Source: Micropterix aruncella (Eukaryota > Arthropoda > Insecta > Lepidoptera > Micropterigidae). From it: a DNA stretch of 64,000 bases. Shown piece by piece: positions 1 through 11,616 of this stretch. The position numbers and the translations under genes were made by a program. The stretch covers positions 29,038,935 through 29,102,934 of the forward strand of contig OX155957.1 of assembly GCA_944548615.1 (NCBI GenBank), read 5' to 3'. The notes beneath the pieces are model-generated. The model did not search any database and was not told the DNA's origin. It worked only from the letters and a program-made list of their open reading frames with translations. How positions within the stretch are numbered: position 1 is the stretch's first letter; each line of letters begins with the position of its first letter.

Positions 1-62
1 AAAATAAAGCGAGCCACGCCGTGTTCGGGTTATTTTGTTTACACTGGTATAAGAAATTCTAA

Positions 63-548
63 AGGTGGGTATCCATTAGGTTCGCGCATCAACTCTGTTC
101 CGCGCATCTAACTGCTCAAATGGAGACGGTGCGCGCATCAACTCAAGAACAACGAGTGCTCCGCAGTTTTCTTTCGAACGTTGAGCGAACATGTCATCGC
201 CAGAATGTATTTTTAATATCTTATCCTTCGGATCCCACAGCACTGTATAAATTCTGTACTCCTTGATTAGAGCTAGACATTTCTCCACGGCCCAGTAAAT
301 AGCGATGGATTCGCGTTTACTGGACACCGAACGTGATGCGCGAGACGTACCCACCAACGTCTTACTTCGCTCGCGTCCACGAACACACTGCGCACCACTT
401 TGTGTTAGCGCATTTACCGCCACCGCTTGGAGCGTTCGCCGCGGAGCGTGCAAAGTTGCACGCTCCACGAGCGCCAACGTATCCACTACTGGAGCAGTTC
501 CAGGTGCGCGGAGCAGAGTTTGTGCGCGAACCTAATGGATATCCACCT
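63..548 (-). mobile_element. PIF/Harbinger-type element carrying a MADF-like ORF remnant
   Basis: Terminal inverted repeats AGGTGGGTATCC (left) and GGATATCCACCT (right) lie immediately inside a 3-bp duplication TAA (60-62 and 549-551), the target preference of PIF/Harbinger elements. A second copy at 29950-30402 has the same ends and a TTA duplication. No transposase is present, so it is non-autonomous. It interrupts, or lies at the truncated end of, a family A repeat that resumes at 552. Confidence 0.8.
76..486 (-). pseudogene. MADF/Myb-SANT-like protein remnant inside the Harbinger element
   Basis: The minus-strand ORF (136 codons) contains the segment EKCLALIKEYRIYTVLWDPK, which resembles the start of a MADF (Myb/SANT-like) DNA-binding domain: a tryptophan-rich helix, then LIxEYRxxxxLWDP. 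Harbinger elements normally encode such a protein beside the nuclease. Here the domain stops soon after DPKDK and the rest runs into terminal-repeat sequence, so the product is truncated. The paralogous copy at 30050-30280 keeps the same reading frame. It could be chance retention of an open frame in a young element. Confidence 0.5.
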
Positions 549-551
549 TAA

Positions 552-1213
552 GAAGCCAACGCCTTACCGCGAGGTAGCCAGGTAAGTCACCCATCGGGCC
601 GACACTCGCGCCCTTACTACCAGTTGCAACCAGATTACTCCAGTCTCCCGACTGGTTACGGGTTAGAGGTCGCTTGCGCGGCTCTTCCCTTACGTAGCGG
701 TGAAACGGTGTCTACCGAATCTATCGCGGACCACGGCATCCTTTGCCCGGCTTTTCTCTTTCTAAATTGGCTAAATTCTCTTGGCTAAATTGAGTAACTA
801 GTTTAAGATTAATGACTGTCATTCCTACACAATTGTATGGTTGTATTGGAAATAAATACTTTTTATCCTTTATCTTTATCTTTTCGCCCGGTATCGGGTA
901 GCCGATTGGTCATTTCAAGAGCAGTCGCCGTAAGGTGAACAACTACCCCCGCTCTATACGAGAAAGTACTGCTTCCAGACTCCTCCGACTGTCAAGTCAG
1001 AATGCACAATCGATTGGCTGACGCCGCACGGTGCGCAAATCGTCCAGAAGCGCCAAAAGATTGCTAAGGGAGACTGGTCTCCCCTAGAAAAGTCGCGCAC
1101 CCGGTCTCGCACAACTGCTTGGAGGCCACCGGATGGGTGTTGACCGGTGCGTTTGACCGACGCTATACACATGGGTCTTAGTGGCCAAACTGCAACAGAG
1201 CCCATTATCTCCC
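552..1213 (+). repeat. Family A GC-rich repeat, 5'-truncated copy
   Basis: It begins inside the family (AGAAGCCAACGCCTTACCGC) and ends at the conserved 3' terminus CCCATTATCTCCC without a poly-A or simple-repeat tail. An unrelated segment interrupts it at about 754-884. It has no conserved reading frame relative to the other copies, although the high GC content leaves random ORFs open. Confidence 0.8.
754..884 (+). repeat. Short retroposon 3'-tail-like insertion in family A
   Basis: AT-rich sequence containing GGAAATAAATACTTTTTATC and a TTTATCTTTATC tail interrupts otherwise colinear family A sequence. It resembles the 3' end of an insect LINE or SINE. I could not fix a TSD. Confidence 0.4.
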
Positions 1214-1958
1214 TTTTTAAAAGAGAACAGCCGGTTTGCGTACAGCGGAAGCGCTACTACGAGAGCGCAAATCCGAAGGGATATTTTTGTACTTCAAGCA
1301 GCTTCTGGTGGCGCCACTCAAAAAAAAAAGATTGGTGAGTCCCCGCCATTGACCTTTTGGGCGGAGAAAGTCGAGCCCAGGCGGGACGAGCCGATCGAAG
1401 AGCGAAACGAAAATAGACCGGGGCTCGCAGCTTCGGCACAAGTAGGACGAGGAGCACGTGGACGTGGGCGGCTCGGCAACACGTCGAGGGGTTAAGGATA
1501 AGTAACAACACAAAATACGCACATATATACGGTAGGTCACTAGGAAGCCGTTAGGAGTGCTATCGTAAACACACCTATTTATGAGTTTAAATTTGGAATT
1601 TCATAGACATTGGCTGACATTTAACGGAGTACCTAATACATTTATTAGAAGTAAATATTAAATCAATACAAACTAAAGGCCTGTTCAAAAAGCTGAGCCA
1701 TATGTGGATAATAAATGGAGGTCGTGAAAAGAGCGTAAATTATTTGACTCTCTAGTTTGATTAGTGTTTTTTTGACTGAGTAGGTATCAGACAGTTTATT
1801 TTTATTATTTTGATTATTATTTATTTTCTAGACGATAATTAGAATTATATGTTTAGTATTCTAAAACGTATTTTGTATATTAATATATTTTAATCAATAG
1901 TTCTGATGAAGACATACTATTTTTTAGTATTAATATTTTTTAATTATATTTTTACATG

Positions 1959-2472
1959 CCCGTAAGAATCCAACGCCTTATACCGCGAGATGGCCAGGTA
2001 AGTCATGCAGCGGGCCGACAGTCGCACCCTTACTGCCAGTTCCAACCAGATTACTTCTATCTCCCGACCGGTTACGGGTTCGAGGTCGCTTGCGCGGTCC
2101 TCTCCCTTACGTAGAAACGGTGTCTATCGAATCTATCGCGGACCACGGCACTGTTCACCTGGAATCGAGTAGCCGATAGTAGTTTCAAGAGCAGTCGCCG
2201 TAAGGTGCACAACTACCCCCGCTCTATAGGAAACAGTACTGTTTCCAGACTCCCTCGACTGCCAGAATGCACAATCGATTGGCTGACGCCGCACGGTGTG
2301 CAAACCGTCCAGGAGCGCTAGAAGATTGACTCCTGGGGAAACTGGCCCTCAGGTCAGAGTCCAACCCGGTATCGCACTCCATGCGTGGAGGCCGCCGGAT
2401 GGCCGCCGCCGGATGACCGACCCTGAACAAATGGGTCTTCGTGGCCAACTCCAACAGGGCCCATTAGCTCCC
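1959..2472 (+). repeat. Family A repeat, 5'-truncated copy
   Basis: Starts at CCCGTAAGAATCCAACGCC, almost the same internal point as the copy at 552, and ends with CCCATTAGCTCCC. The central GTTCGAGGTCGCTTGCGCGG block and the GCACGGTGTGC block are intact. Flanks are AT-rich. Confidence 0.8.
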
Positions 2473-3013
2473 AAAGACAACAGGGCGTTTCTTTTTATTA
2501 CGAGTATAATATGTTATCACTATATTCGACTATAATCCCAAGGACGATGATTGAAACAACACAACGACCTGACGCCATTTATTTCGCATCGCAAATGCCA
2601 ACTGGCACGTAATTTCGCTTTTTAACATCCATCCATGATGGCAATCTCCACGTCCGAAGCAATAAGTGCAGCGAGTGTATCTGGATCGTTTTATCGTACG
2701 TTCAGATGAGCCGTTTCTCGTAAAACGACCTCCCCAGAGAGTGCAGTTATTTATTACTCTCGGTGCTCGCGTTCGGTGTATTTTTGATGAATGAACTGCT
2801 CGCTATGTTTTTATTCCGTCTGCAGTCCGCGCGCGCCGACATTCGCCGATTTTAATGCATTGGTTATCTTACTTTAGCTATTACAGTTTTGCCACATCGT
2901 CTAAATAAGGACTACGTATCCGATTTAACCGCAGTGACCACCACCACCTTAATAGCCCCTAAATTTATATATTTATTTATCGTAGTAATGCAAATATGTT
3001 ATGTAAGTGTACA

Positions 3014-3332
3014 ATAGGCCCGATTGCGTTTCTTTGTAAACTAAAACTGCAATTAGTTCAAGCGAACGTTAGAGCGGAATTAGAGCAATATGTTAGAGCG
3101 GAATATAAAACAAACGATCGATAAAAACTACCTGTCGAACTTATACTCGGCCGATTAAATTTGAACACATTTCGTGCGATGCTAGATTCATATGCTTTAT
3201 CATTGGTGGGTACTTTTAATGTAAAAAAGTGGCAACCGTTCATTTCTCATTCCGCTCTAGCGCATTACCCTGTCTCGTTCACACGAACTAATTTCCGATT
3301 TTAGTTCACGAAGAAACGCAATAGTGCCCAAT
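3014..3332. mobile_element. MITE, copy 1 of a roughly 300-bp family
   Basis: The termini GGCCCGATTGCGTTTCTTTG and the inverted AAGAAACGCAATAGTGCCC match the copies at 31619-31920 and 63690-63991. The inner part of the arms holds AACTAAAA and its inverse. Flanking TA dinucleotides suggest a Tc1/mariner-type MITE. This is the most diverged of the three copies. Confidence 0.7.
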
Positions 3333-3419
3333 ATCAGAACCTACTATGTACATATTATTCACAAAATTATTTTTAACATTGAGTCATTACCAGAATATGA
3401 ATAGATCACATAGTTCAGT

Positions 3420-3480
3420 GGCAATGTCACCTAACTAGGCCCGGACCTATTGTAAGGTAAACATTTAATTTTGTATGGGC
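3420..3480 (+). repeat. Microsatellite-associated repeat (family J) fragment
   Basis: It has the pattern ACCTAACTAGGCCC followed by CCTATTGTAAGGTA, shared with copies at 13.3, 26.6, 39.3, 51.0 and 53.7 kb. The motif forms a small stem in better copies (AGGCC...GGCTT). Confidence 0.4.
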
Positions 3481-3697
3481 TTGCTCAACACTGTATTTAT
3501 AAAAATGCCATATATCCTTTCTACAATGAATTTACTATTATTATATTGAAAATTTCAAAAAATAATTAAAACATTATTTTTTGAAGTATAAGGAAGCATT
3601 ATTTTTTGATGAAGGATAATCAATATAATAATGAAACAATATATTAACAAAATAATAAAAATGCAGAAAATATTATACAAATCACTAAATACCTAGA

Positions 3698-4179
3698 TAA
3701 CTTAATATTCCAATGGCTCTCTGTTTCATCGACTATGCCAAAGCTTTTGATTGCGTGGACTGGGGGAAGAAGTTTGAGGTTATGCGCGATATGGGTATTC
3801 CAAACCACCTTATATTCCTCATACAGAGTCTGTACATGGAATGCCCTTCGAAAGTAAAGTTGGACGGTGAGCTTTCGAATTCCTTCAAAACAGAGAGAGG
3901 CGTCAGACAAGGGTGTATCTTATCCCCGAAACTCTTTAATTTGATCGGCAAACATATAATGTGAGAAAATTCCTAGACGAATGGGAGGGTGGAATTCGCA
4001 TTGGAGGTCTCAGGATCAAAAACCTAAGATTCGAACGACCTCATTCAAGAAGTTACAAAAGGATCAATACAATCTGCGACCCGCCATGCAGAAGATAGGT
4101 CGAAGTGGAGAAGCCTCGTAGGTAAAACGGTTGTCTAGTGGCCACGATCCTCAGTAATGAGGGAAAGACGGAGAAGAAG
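3698..4179 (+). mobile_element. RTE/BovB-clade LINE, 5'-truncated and internally deleted
   Basis: The frame 3713-3964 gives a reverse-transcriptase core (FIDYAKAFDCVDW, then GVRQGCILSPKLFN), ending before the catalytic YADD box. From about 4030 the sequence jumps to the RTE 3' end (a GSIQSATRHAEDRSKW-like frame) and terminates in GGAGAAGAAGA. An 11-bp duplication AAATACCTAGA flanks it (3687-3697, 4180-4190). The copy at 41916-42580 ends identically, so the same subfamily inserted twice. Confidence 0.8.
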
Positions 4180-4407
4180 AAATACCTAGAATGTCGGCAA
4201 ATAAAGTCAAATCAGAATAAAATATTTATCTATAATAAAATAGTTAAAAAAGATATGAATTAAACAATCCTTAATTGTACTTATAACTACGATACAGAAT
4301 CAATTTACCTTTAAATATAGGTAACATAAAAAGAAAAAAAAACAATACAAAAAAAATATCCTAAAATTCAGAATATTGAAATATCCAGATTAGTTTACAA
4401 TGTCCAA

Positions 4408-5708
4408 CTAGAGTTGTCGACTACAGCGGGCGAGCCCGTCACCTCAGGAAGTTTTAACGATTAGTCGTTCTATCTCCCTGGAGTGAGCGCAGAAGACTTA
4501 GGGCAAAAACAGTCCACCGTCTAGCTCCGCCACAAACCCGTAAGAGGCCAACGCCTTAACCGCGAGATAGCCAGGAGTGTTACCCAGCGGGCTTACACTC
4601 ACGCCCTTACTTCCAATTGCGACCAGATTACTCCAGTGTCTCGATTGGTTACGAGTTCGAGGTCGCTTGCGCGGTCCTCTCCCTTACGAAGCGGTGAAAC
4701 GGTGTACACCGAATCTATCGCGGACCACGGCATCCTTTGCCCGGCTGTTCACCCAGGATCGGGTAGCCGACGGTCGTTTCAAGAGCAGTCGCCGTAAGGT
4801 CCGCAACCACCCCTGCTCTATAGGAAACAGTACTGCTTCCAGACTCCCCCGACTGTTAGTCAGAGTACGGGAGCTAATGGGCCCATGATGAGGTGGCCAC
4901 GATGACCCATGTGTTCAGGGTCGGTCACACTCAGGGGTCAACACCCATCCGATGGCCTCCTCGCATGGGGTGCGAACCTGGGTAGGACACTGGGTCAACC
5001 AGTCTCCCCTGGGAATCAAACCTCTGGCGCTCCTGGACGGTCTGCGCACCGAGCGGCGCAAGCCAATCGACTGTGCTCTCCGACTAACAGTCGGGGGAGT
5101 CTGGGAACTGTATTGTTTCCGATAGAGCGGGGGTGGTTGTCTACCTTAAGGCGACTGCTCTTGAAATGACCATTGGCCATCCGATCCCGGTTCAGAGTCG
5201 GGCAAAGGACGCCTTGGTCCACGATAGATTCGGTGCACACCGTTTCACCGCTTCGTAAGGGAGAGGACCGCGCAAGCGACCTCGAACTCGGAACCAATCG
5301 AGAGACCGGAGAAATTTGGTCACAATTGGAAGCAAGGGCGCGAGGGTCGGCCCGCCAGGTAACACTGGCTATCTCGCGGTAAGGCGTTGGCTTCTTGCGG
5401 GTTGTGACGTAGCTGGACGTTAGATTTGTTCTGTCCAAAGTCTTCTACGGTCACTGCAGGGCGATAGAACGAGAAAATCGTTAAAACGTCCTGTGGTGAC
5501 GGGCTCGCCCGTTGTAGTTGACACCGCAAGTTGTTAGTCAGAGTGCGCAATCGATTGACTTATGTCGCACGGTGCGCAGGCCGTCCAGGAGCCCTACCCA
5601 GGCTCGCACTTTATGCGTGGAGGCCGTCGGATAGGTGTTGACCCGTGAGTGTGACCAACCCTGAACAGAATGGGTCTTCGTGGCCAACTCAGCAAGGGCC
5701 CAAACTCC
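4408..5708 (+). repeat. Nested family A composite (outer copy plus, inner copy minus)
   Basis: The whole block is flanked by a 17-bp duplication TAGTTTACAATGTCCAA (4391-4407, 5709-5725). The outer plus-strand copy is 4408-4866 plus 5545-5708, with about 50 bp missing near 5590. It is split by a complete minus-strand copy. The composite therefore reads as a long imperfect inverted repeat. No protein is encoded and there is no A tail at the 3' end. Confidence 0.85.
4867..5531 (-). repeat. Family A full-length inner copy
   Basis: About 665 bp, inserted into the outer copy and flanked by a 13-bp duplication TGTTAGTCAGAGT (4854-4866, 5532-5544). The 5' end (at the high coordinate) has the hairpin ACGGGCGAGCCCGT, and the 3' end reads GGGCCCATTAGCTCCCGT. 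It is one of two copies from which the full length of the family can be measured. Confidence 0.85.
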
Positions 5709-6345
5709 TAGTTTACAATGTCCAATATTTTTACAAGCCACGATGTAAGCAGCCTTTCAAAGTGTGTTTTTTCGCCGATTTCATGTCAACAGGCAGGTTT
5801 CATGTCATCGCCGCTACAGGCATTTTCCTTCAAATGGCTGTTGAACCCAGGCAGGGTTGGCTCGAGACAGAGCATTTTAATAAAAGCTTGTTTTTAAAAA
5901 TGTAATATTAACTTATTTAATAAATAATAACTTATTTAATAAAATATTAACTTATTTAAATTCAGCTTGTAAGACCGAGATAATATTAAGCGAACAGGGC
6001 GATGGGCGGTAAACCGGGACGTATGACAGCCCTACGCTAGAATGATCGTTTTATAACAGGTAACCATGTACCTATTTGATTTTTACTGTTATATTCGCTC
6101 CTTAGTACATCTAAAATGGAACACATTTCTTTCACGTTTCTTAATAGTATCTACACCGGAAATAAGCGTATTTCCGACGCGCTGCTCTACAGGAACCATA
6201 TGTGTTACACGCATTATGATATCTGGCCGAATGACGAAGGCCGATGTCTGGTTACTTTTATGAAGTCGGCGCGCACCCTTCGCGTACCTTAAAAATAGAC
6301 CATTTTTTCTCTATATACCCCGCGCCGTTTTCGTTGACGTAGAGC

Positions 6346-6735
6346 AGCGATTCCCAACCTGGGGGTAATTATAAAAAAAAAATATTCGCTTTAGAACAGG
6401 GGACTCCTCAACGGTCAACGGCACAGACACGAAATTTTGTATACTCATTCAGTTATGATATTCACGCCCGTTCTAAGTTTCACCATGACGTGGCTGCTGC
6501 ATCCAGGGTTAGTTCCCGATGAGGGGACTCCTTAACGGTCAACAGGACTGACACGAAATTTTGTATATGCATTCAATTACGACAGCCTGTTCTAAGTTTC
6601 ACCAAGACAGGACTGCGATACCCAGTGTTGACTTCCAACGAGGGAACTCAACGGTCAACAACACAGGCACAAAATTTTGTATACACATTCAATTATGATA
6701 GCCCGTTCTAGGTATCACTATGACATTATGTATGG
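6346..6735. repeat. hAT-like terminus followed by a ~120-bp tandem repeat
   Basis: CAGCGATTCCCAACCTGGGG at about 6348 looks like a hAT terminal repeat. It is followed by three diverged tandem units of about 90-125 bp, each with ACGGTCAAC, then CACGAAATTTTGTATAC, then CCGTTCTAAGTTTCACC. The same units occur in inverse orientation at 19025-19200, so this is part of a dispersed element and not a local satellite. Confidence 0.5.
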
Positions 6736-7063
6736 GATGTAATGTATTTGAATTAGGCGCGTGATAAATTATAAAGCATGCAATATTACCTATATTATAA
6801 GATATTTTCCGACTGTTAAACGTTTTGACAATCATATTTGATGATATTTGCATGATATTTACGAGAAGGCCGCATTGTTCTTGAGAAAAAACTTTACTTA
6901 TTGTGACGACAAAAAAAAGTTTCCAGATCGCGTTGTTTCTGCGTTTGGAGATCATTAGTTGGAGTTTTTCTTGTGAAACCTGAAGTCTACGAGTACCTCC
7001 TTGAGACAATTTAACAACGAAGAAATCGACACCACATTCGTATAACTCAGCCATGTTTACCAT
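6689..7063 (-). other. Unrecognised 124-codon ORF
   Basis: The ORF begins MVNMAELYECGVDFFVVKLS and runs without stops into the tandem-repeat units. I recognise no domain, and no splice-site or paralogue support is visible. An ORF of this length can occur by chance, so it is recorded only because it is longer than most in its surroundings. Confidence 0.15.
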
Positions 7064-8769
7064 ACAAAATAAAAAATTAAATCGAATGAGTGTATATTGT
7101 CATATGAATCTGCACGCGGCAATCTCGAGCTATACATTTCGACGTCCATCGAATGCAGTTTGGGCAGTGGCATTTTGTATACATAGCCTCCAGGATATGT
7201 AATATGCTTGACGAAGTTTTAAAAATGTATATGCCTAAGTCTTATTTTAAAGCCAAAATTGATTCCTGGTTGAAACATGACGCCCGGTAACATATCCGTA
7301 AATTAATATACCCAGACAGTTTCAATCAGTAAATTTTATCCTTAACAATTCTTTTTATTATTATTTTTATTATTTTCGCTGACATTTTTATTACTATTTC
7401 TTATTCATTAATTTTGGTTATTATTGTTTAATATTATGTAATTTTTTAAATTTTATTTTATTTACCACGATTATTTATTTTCTGTATTCTATTTTTTTAT
7501 ATTTCCGGTTTTGTTTAATAGCTTTAATTTGAAATGGTGACGGTAATACATATTTATATGTTTTTTTTAAATTGCCGAATATATGTCAATACAAATCTAG
7601 AGAGCTCGCTGCCCTGAAACAAGTCCTGGCGCTTAATTGGGCAGCAGCAGCACTTACATGCTAATGCTCATGTCGGCCGTGTTCAATTGTTATTTTTATT
7701 TTAATAATTTTTAATACTTATTAAATATTGACATGAATATTAGCGATGCATATTTATTGTAAATGCGTTGTTAAATTAAATAAATAAATATATAATGTTA
7801 ATTGACATTTTAAAAATCAATAAAAAAACGAAGAATAAAATTTTAAGTGTTTAAAATAAAAATTAAATAAACATTTTAGTTTTTATTAAGACACTATATA
7901 GTGATAATATGATAATGTGAGATAGGCAATTAGATTAAAAACTAACATACACTTTAAGATAATAGATAGAATAGGTTCGTTCTTTCTAACAAGTCACCCA
8001 GCGTAGATCACATATTATCGCTATTATATTCGAAAACTAACTTAATAATTCGTGTCAGATAATGGGCCACATTCCTTGCTAGCTAAGTAACAGTATATAC
8101 GTGAGCTAAGTATATAGCTTTTGCTATATAATGTGAGCTAAGTAACCTCGTCGGCGCCGACCTTTATACCGCGGAAATAATGGGTTAGTATTAACGCAGA
8201 TTAATTTAACGCAGAACACCTCCAAAACGAATTTCTTTGTGTTTGTGTATACATTATATCATAGCTGTACGTTCAGTGAAGCTGTACAGTTCGTTGAACT
8301 GTAAATGAAGGATGTCCAAAAAATGAAGGATGTGCAAACAAACGATAGAAATGATGGCAGTATACTCTTTCCCATAACACAGTTAAGGTAGAGTGATATA
8401 AAAAGGCCAAATCTACAATAAAGCCAACCCTCCGTTTCTTTTCAAATAACCACGACCGCGACGGTCCGATAAAAATGTTCTAAATCAGTTTGAACACATC
8501 TCTAAAAAGCTTAAAAAACATACTCGACGTCGCAGTGATTCAACAGGACGAAGAGTGTGTTAGCCGTGAGAGGACGCGTACATTTTTTGTGTGTGCATTA
8601 ATTATAAAAAATCGTAATTTCATTCAGAAATCCTGTTGCGCTTTTGGTTCTGCGTTATTAATTTGACAATGTATTCAGTCTGAATATTTTATAAAGTTTT
8701 TTCTGCTATTACCGCAGCGGATCCTGTGTGTATTTTTTTGCAATGTTTTTGTTAATATGGCCGTGATAT

Positions 8770-10114
8770 CTACTTGGACATGGTATTGCTTCGCTTGTCA
8801 AGCAGACTGATTTCTATTTTGGTAATCAGGCTTCCGGCACGGTGTTCGCCAAATGAAACCTATTAGTTGGAAACACTTCGAGATCAAGAGATACGGATTG
8901 AAACTGGGCTTAAGGTCAAAGATGATCCCTAAATCGGTGAAATAAAAACTCCTTTCGAGAACATACCCATTTACGCTATAAATGAAATATTGCAAGGGTT
9001 GCGGCGATCTAGAGAGGACATGGGTTTAAACCTAGATATTATAGATAAGATATTTATAAATATTTAAGATATGCAACCTCTGAAGATCAGCTACAATATT
9101 GCCGCAGTCGTTAATGGGTTTAACTGTTCCAATATTTTAAGGTCATCCCGCATGTAATAAAAATTGAAGACATTATTTCAAAAACAGCAGATGTCCATTT
9201 TTTCGTGAAATGACATTTTAATGCAGTTCGGTAGATGTCGTTATTGCGCACATTTTTTGCTTAATTCATTTTTGCATAAATGCAACATATCCTGAGTTAT
9301 AAGCTAGACAAGTTTGTTTGATTCCGTCATAACCTCACTATCAGTACTGCAAAACTTAATGATTTAAAGAAACTTTATCCTTTCATAAAACCAGAGAGTA
9401 AAGTATTTTTCGACTCTCTATCCGTGTCTGACGAGGCTCAACAGTCTGACGTTGATGAATTTGATAATACTAGCGGCGACGACACAAGGCTTTAAATGCA
9501 ATTGCGTAGTGTTAATGTAATAGATTATATGCATACCACAAGTTTTTTTATAAGCTAGAATATTCATTATTAACATTATAAAAACTAAGATTCCGATGTT
9601 CATCAATCCGGCAAAAGAGCAGCACTACGAGAATGCTTGAATGTAACGAATTAGATAGTAAAGAAACGCAAAGTGTTAACTAAGTTAAGTTTTCTTACAA
9701 ATAAAACATGTATTTCATATTACAACTTATTTCATTAACCATTTTCGACAAAGTATTTAGTATGGGACTGATGTGATTTCTTTTGAAAAGGACACATGTC
9801 CAGCAGTGTGTCAGTTTATCATTTTTTTGTACCTTTTTATAATTGACACTACTATTGCGTGAAACAGTTGTCTATATTCTCTAGCATACCATTTAAAAAG
9901 ATCAACACAAATTATAACAATACAGAGATTTTATACAGTTTTTTGTCTCTCCTGAACAATTTACTTTTTTGGACATCTGCTGTTTTTGAAATAATGTCTT
10001 CAATTGCGAATACCGAAAACATTTACCAATATAGTCGGTGAAAGAAGTTAATAAAACTGAACCGATGTGACTTCCCTGTGGTACTCCAGAGGTCACTTTT
10101 AGACGGATGACCAT
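8770..10114 (-). pseudogene. Degraded Jockey/CR1-like LINE reverse transcriptase
   Basis: Two minus-strand fragments belong to one RT. The upstream piece (10114-9902) carries TSGVPQGSHIGSVLLTSFT and the sequence just before the catalytic box. The downstream piece (8995-8798) carries VNGYVLERSFYFTDLGIIFD and FIWRTPC of the C-terminal part. They lie about 900 bp apart where roughly 200 bp is expected, so 9010-9900 is inserted or rearranged DNA. Confidence 0.6.
9352..9495 (+). pseudogene. Unclassified coding remnant
   Basis: Reading from 9352 gives KLNDLKKLYPFIKPESK, then an acidic tail (SDVDEFDNTSGDD) and a stop. It has codon-like character and an acidic C terminus, but I cannot assign a family. 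It lies between the two halves of a LINE and may be the inserted transposon's ORF end. Confidence 0.25.
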
Positions 10115-10696
10115 TTAATTGAATGGCTTTGGTGCGATTCGAGAGATACTGCTAGCATGTCTGTTTTCTGTACTCTCTTTATTCTTTCTATTATTAACTA
10201 TTATATCATTTTAATCTGACTATTATTATATTATTATATTATAAAATTTAGGTACAAATACACATATTTCAGTAAGAGTCTGTTGATTTTGATTTTACTA
10301 AGATTAATTCCTATCAAATTGCTTATTAATAAATAAAATGAAGGACCAGAATAAGGAAGGAAAGTGACAAAGGAGTCGCGGCGCTGTTCCAGAAGCACAG
10401 AAAAGGTATGGGATTTTTATAGACGGGAGAATATTTTATAAGGACAATAAAACATACGGAGATATGAAGGAAATGAAAGCCCGCAGTTCGGATAGAAATA
10501 AAAATTCTAAACAATGGGCAAACAACGTACGCCCTGGGTATCTTCGCAGCACTCCTGTCCCTGTTTAACATCCCTCAATTTATTTAATTTTAAGAATTTA
10601 TTTCATCAATTATACTTGATATTACAAGGCAGCAAAGAGGGTTGGCAGATAAAAGATAACATGGATAGAGGACGGATTGGAAGCTAAAAAAGCAGG

Positions 10697-10868
10697 GTTG
10701 CGATGATTTAAATCGGTGATTTAAATCGCGATTTAAATCAAGTGATTTTTTAAAAAAAATCAATGATTTAAATTAATATTATTTTCAATGATTTAAATCA
10801 AATAAATCCGATTTAAATCAAATTATCCGATTTTTTTGATTTAAAAAAAAACATGATTTTTATCAACC
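10697..10868. repeat. Palindromic GATTTAAATC repeat tract
   Basis: About ten copies of the self-complementary decamer GATTTAAATC or close variants, separated by short AT spacers, in under 180 bp. Confidence 0.8.
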
Positions 10869-10880
10869 CTGTAAAAAAGT

Positions 10881-11000
10881 GATTCCCAGGGGAAACTGTA
10901 CCCATCGGCCACAGAGTCCTACCAGGGTTCGAACTTCTACTAGGAGGCTAGCGGATGGGTGCTGACCCGTGAATTGGGCCGACCCTAAACATTAGCTCCC
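10881..11000 (+). repeat. Family A repeat, 3' fragment
   Basis: Begins GATTCCCAGGGGAAACTG and ends CATTAGCTCCC, so only the last ~120 bp remain. Another family A copy starts 14 bp downstream. Confidence 0.7.
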
Positions 11001-11013
11001 AAAGGTAAGGCCC

Positions 11014-11463
11014 AACTAGAGTTGCCAACTACAACGGGCGAACCCGACACCAAGATTTAACGGTATTAGATCGTTCTGTCTCACATGAGGCACAGTATAC
11101 CAGTATACTGTGCGTGAGATGACCGTAGAAGACTTAGGAAAAAAACAGTCCACCATCTAGTTACGCCACACGCCCGTAAGAAGCCAACGCCTTACCGCGA
11201 GATAACCAGGATAATCACCTTGCGCGCCGACACTCGCGCCCTTACTTCCAGTTGCAACCAGATTACTCCGGTCTCCCGACTGGTACAGGTTCGAGGTCGC
11301 TTGCGCGGTCCTTTCCCTTACGTAGCGGTGATGTGGTGTCTACCAAATCTATCGCGGACTACGGCATCCTTTGCCCGGCTCTTCACCCGGAATAGGGCAG
11401 CCGAATGGTCGTTTCAAGAGCAGTTGCAGTAAGGTTAACAACTACCCCCGCTTTATAAGAGAC
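11014..11463 (+). repeat. Family A repeat, 5' portion
   Basis: Begins AACTAGAGTTGCCAACTAC with the ACGGGCGAACCCG hairpin, and runs to CCCCCGCTTTATAAGAGAC. There the next family A copy begins, so its 3' half was lost or displaced. Confidence 0.75.
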
Positions 11464-11616
11464 AACTAGGGTTGTCGACTACAGCGGGCGAGCCCGTCCC
11501 CTCAGGAAGTTTTAACGATTAGTCGTTCTATCTCCCTGGAGTGAGCGCAGAAGACTTGAGGACAAAACAGTCCACCGTCTAGCTACGCCACAAGCCCGTA
11601 AGAGGCCAACGCCTTA

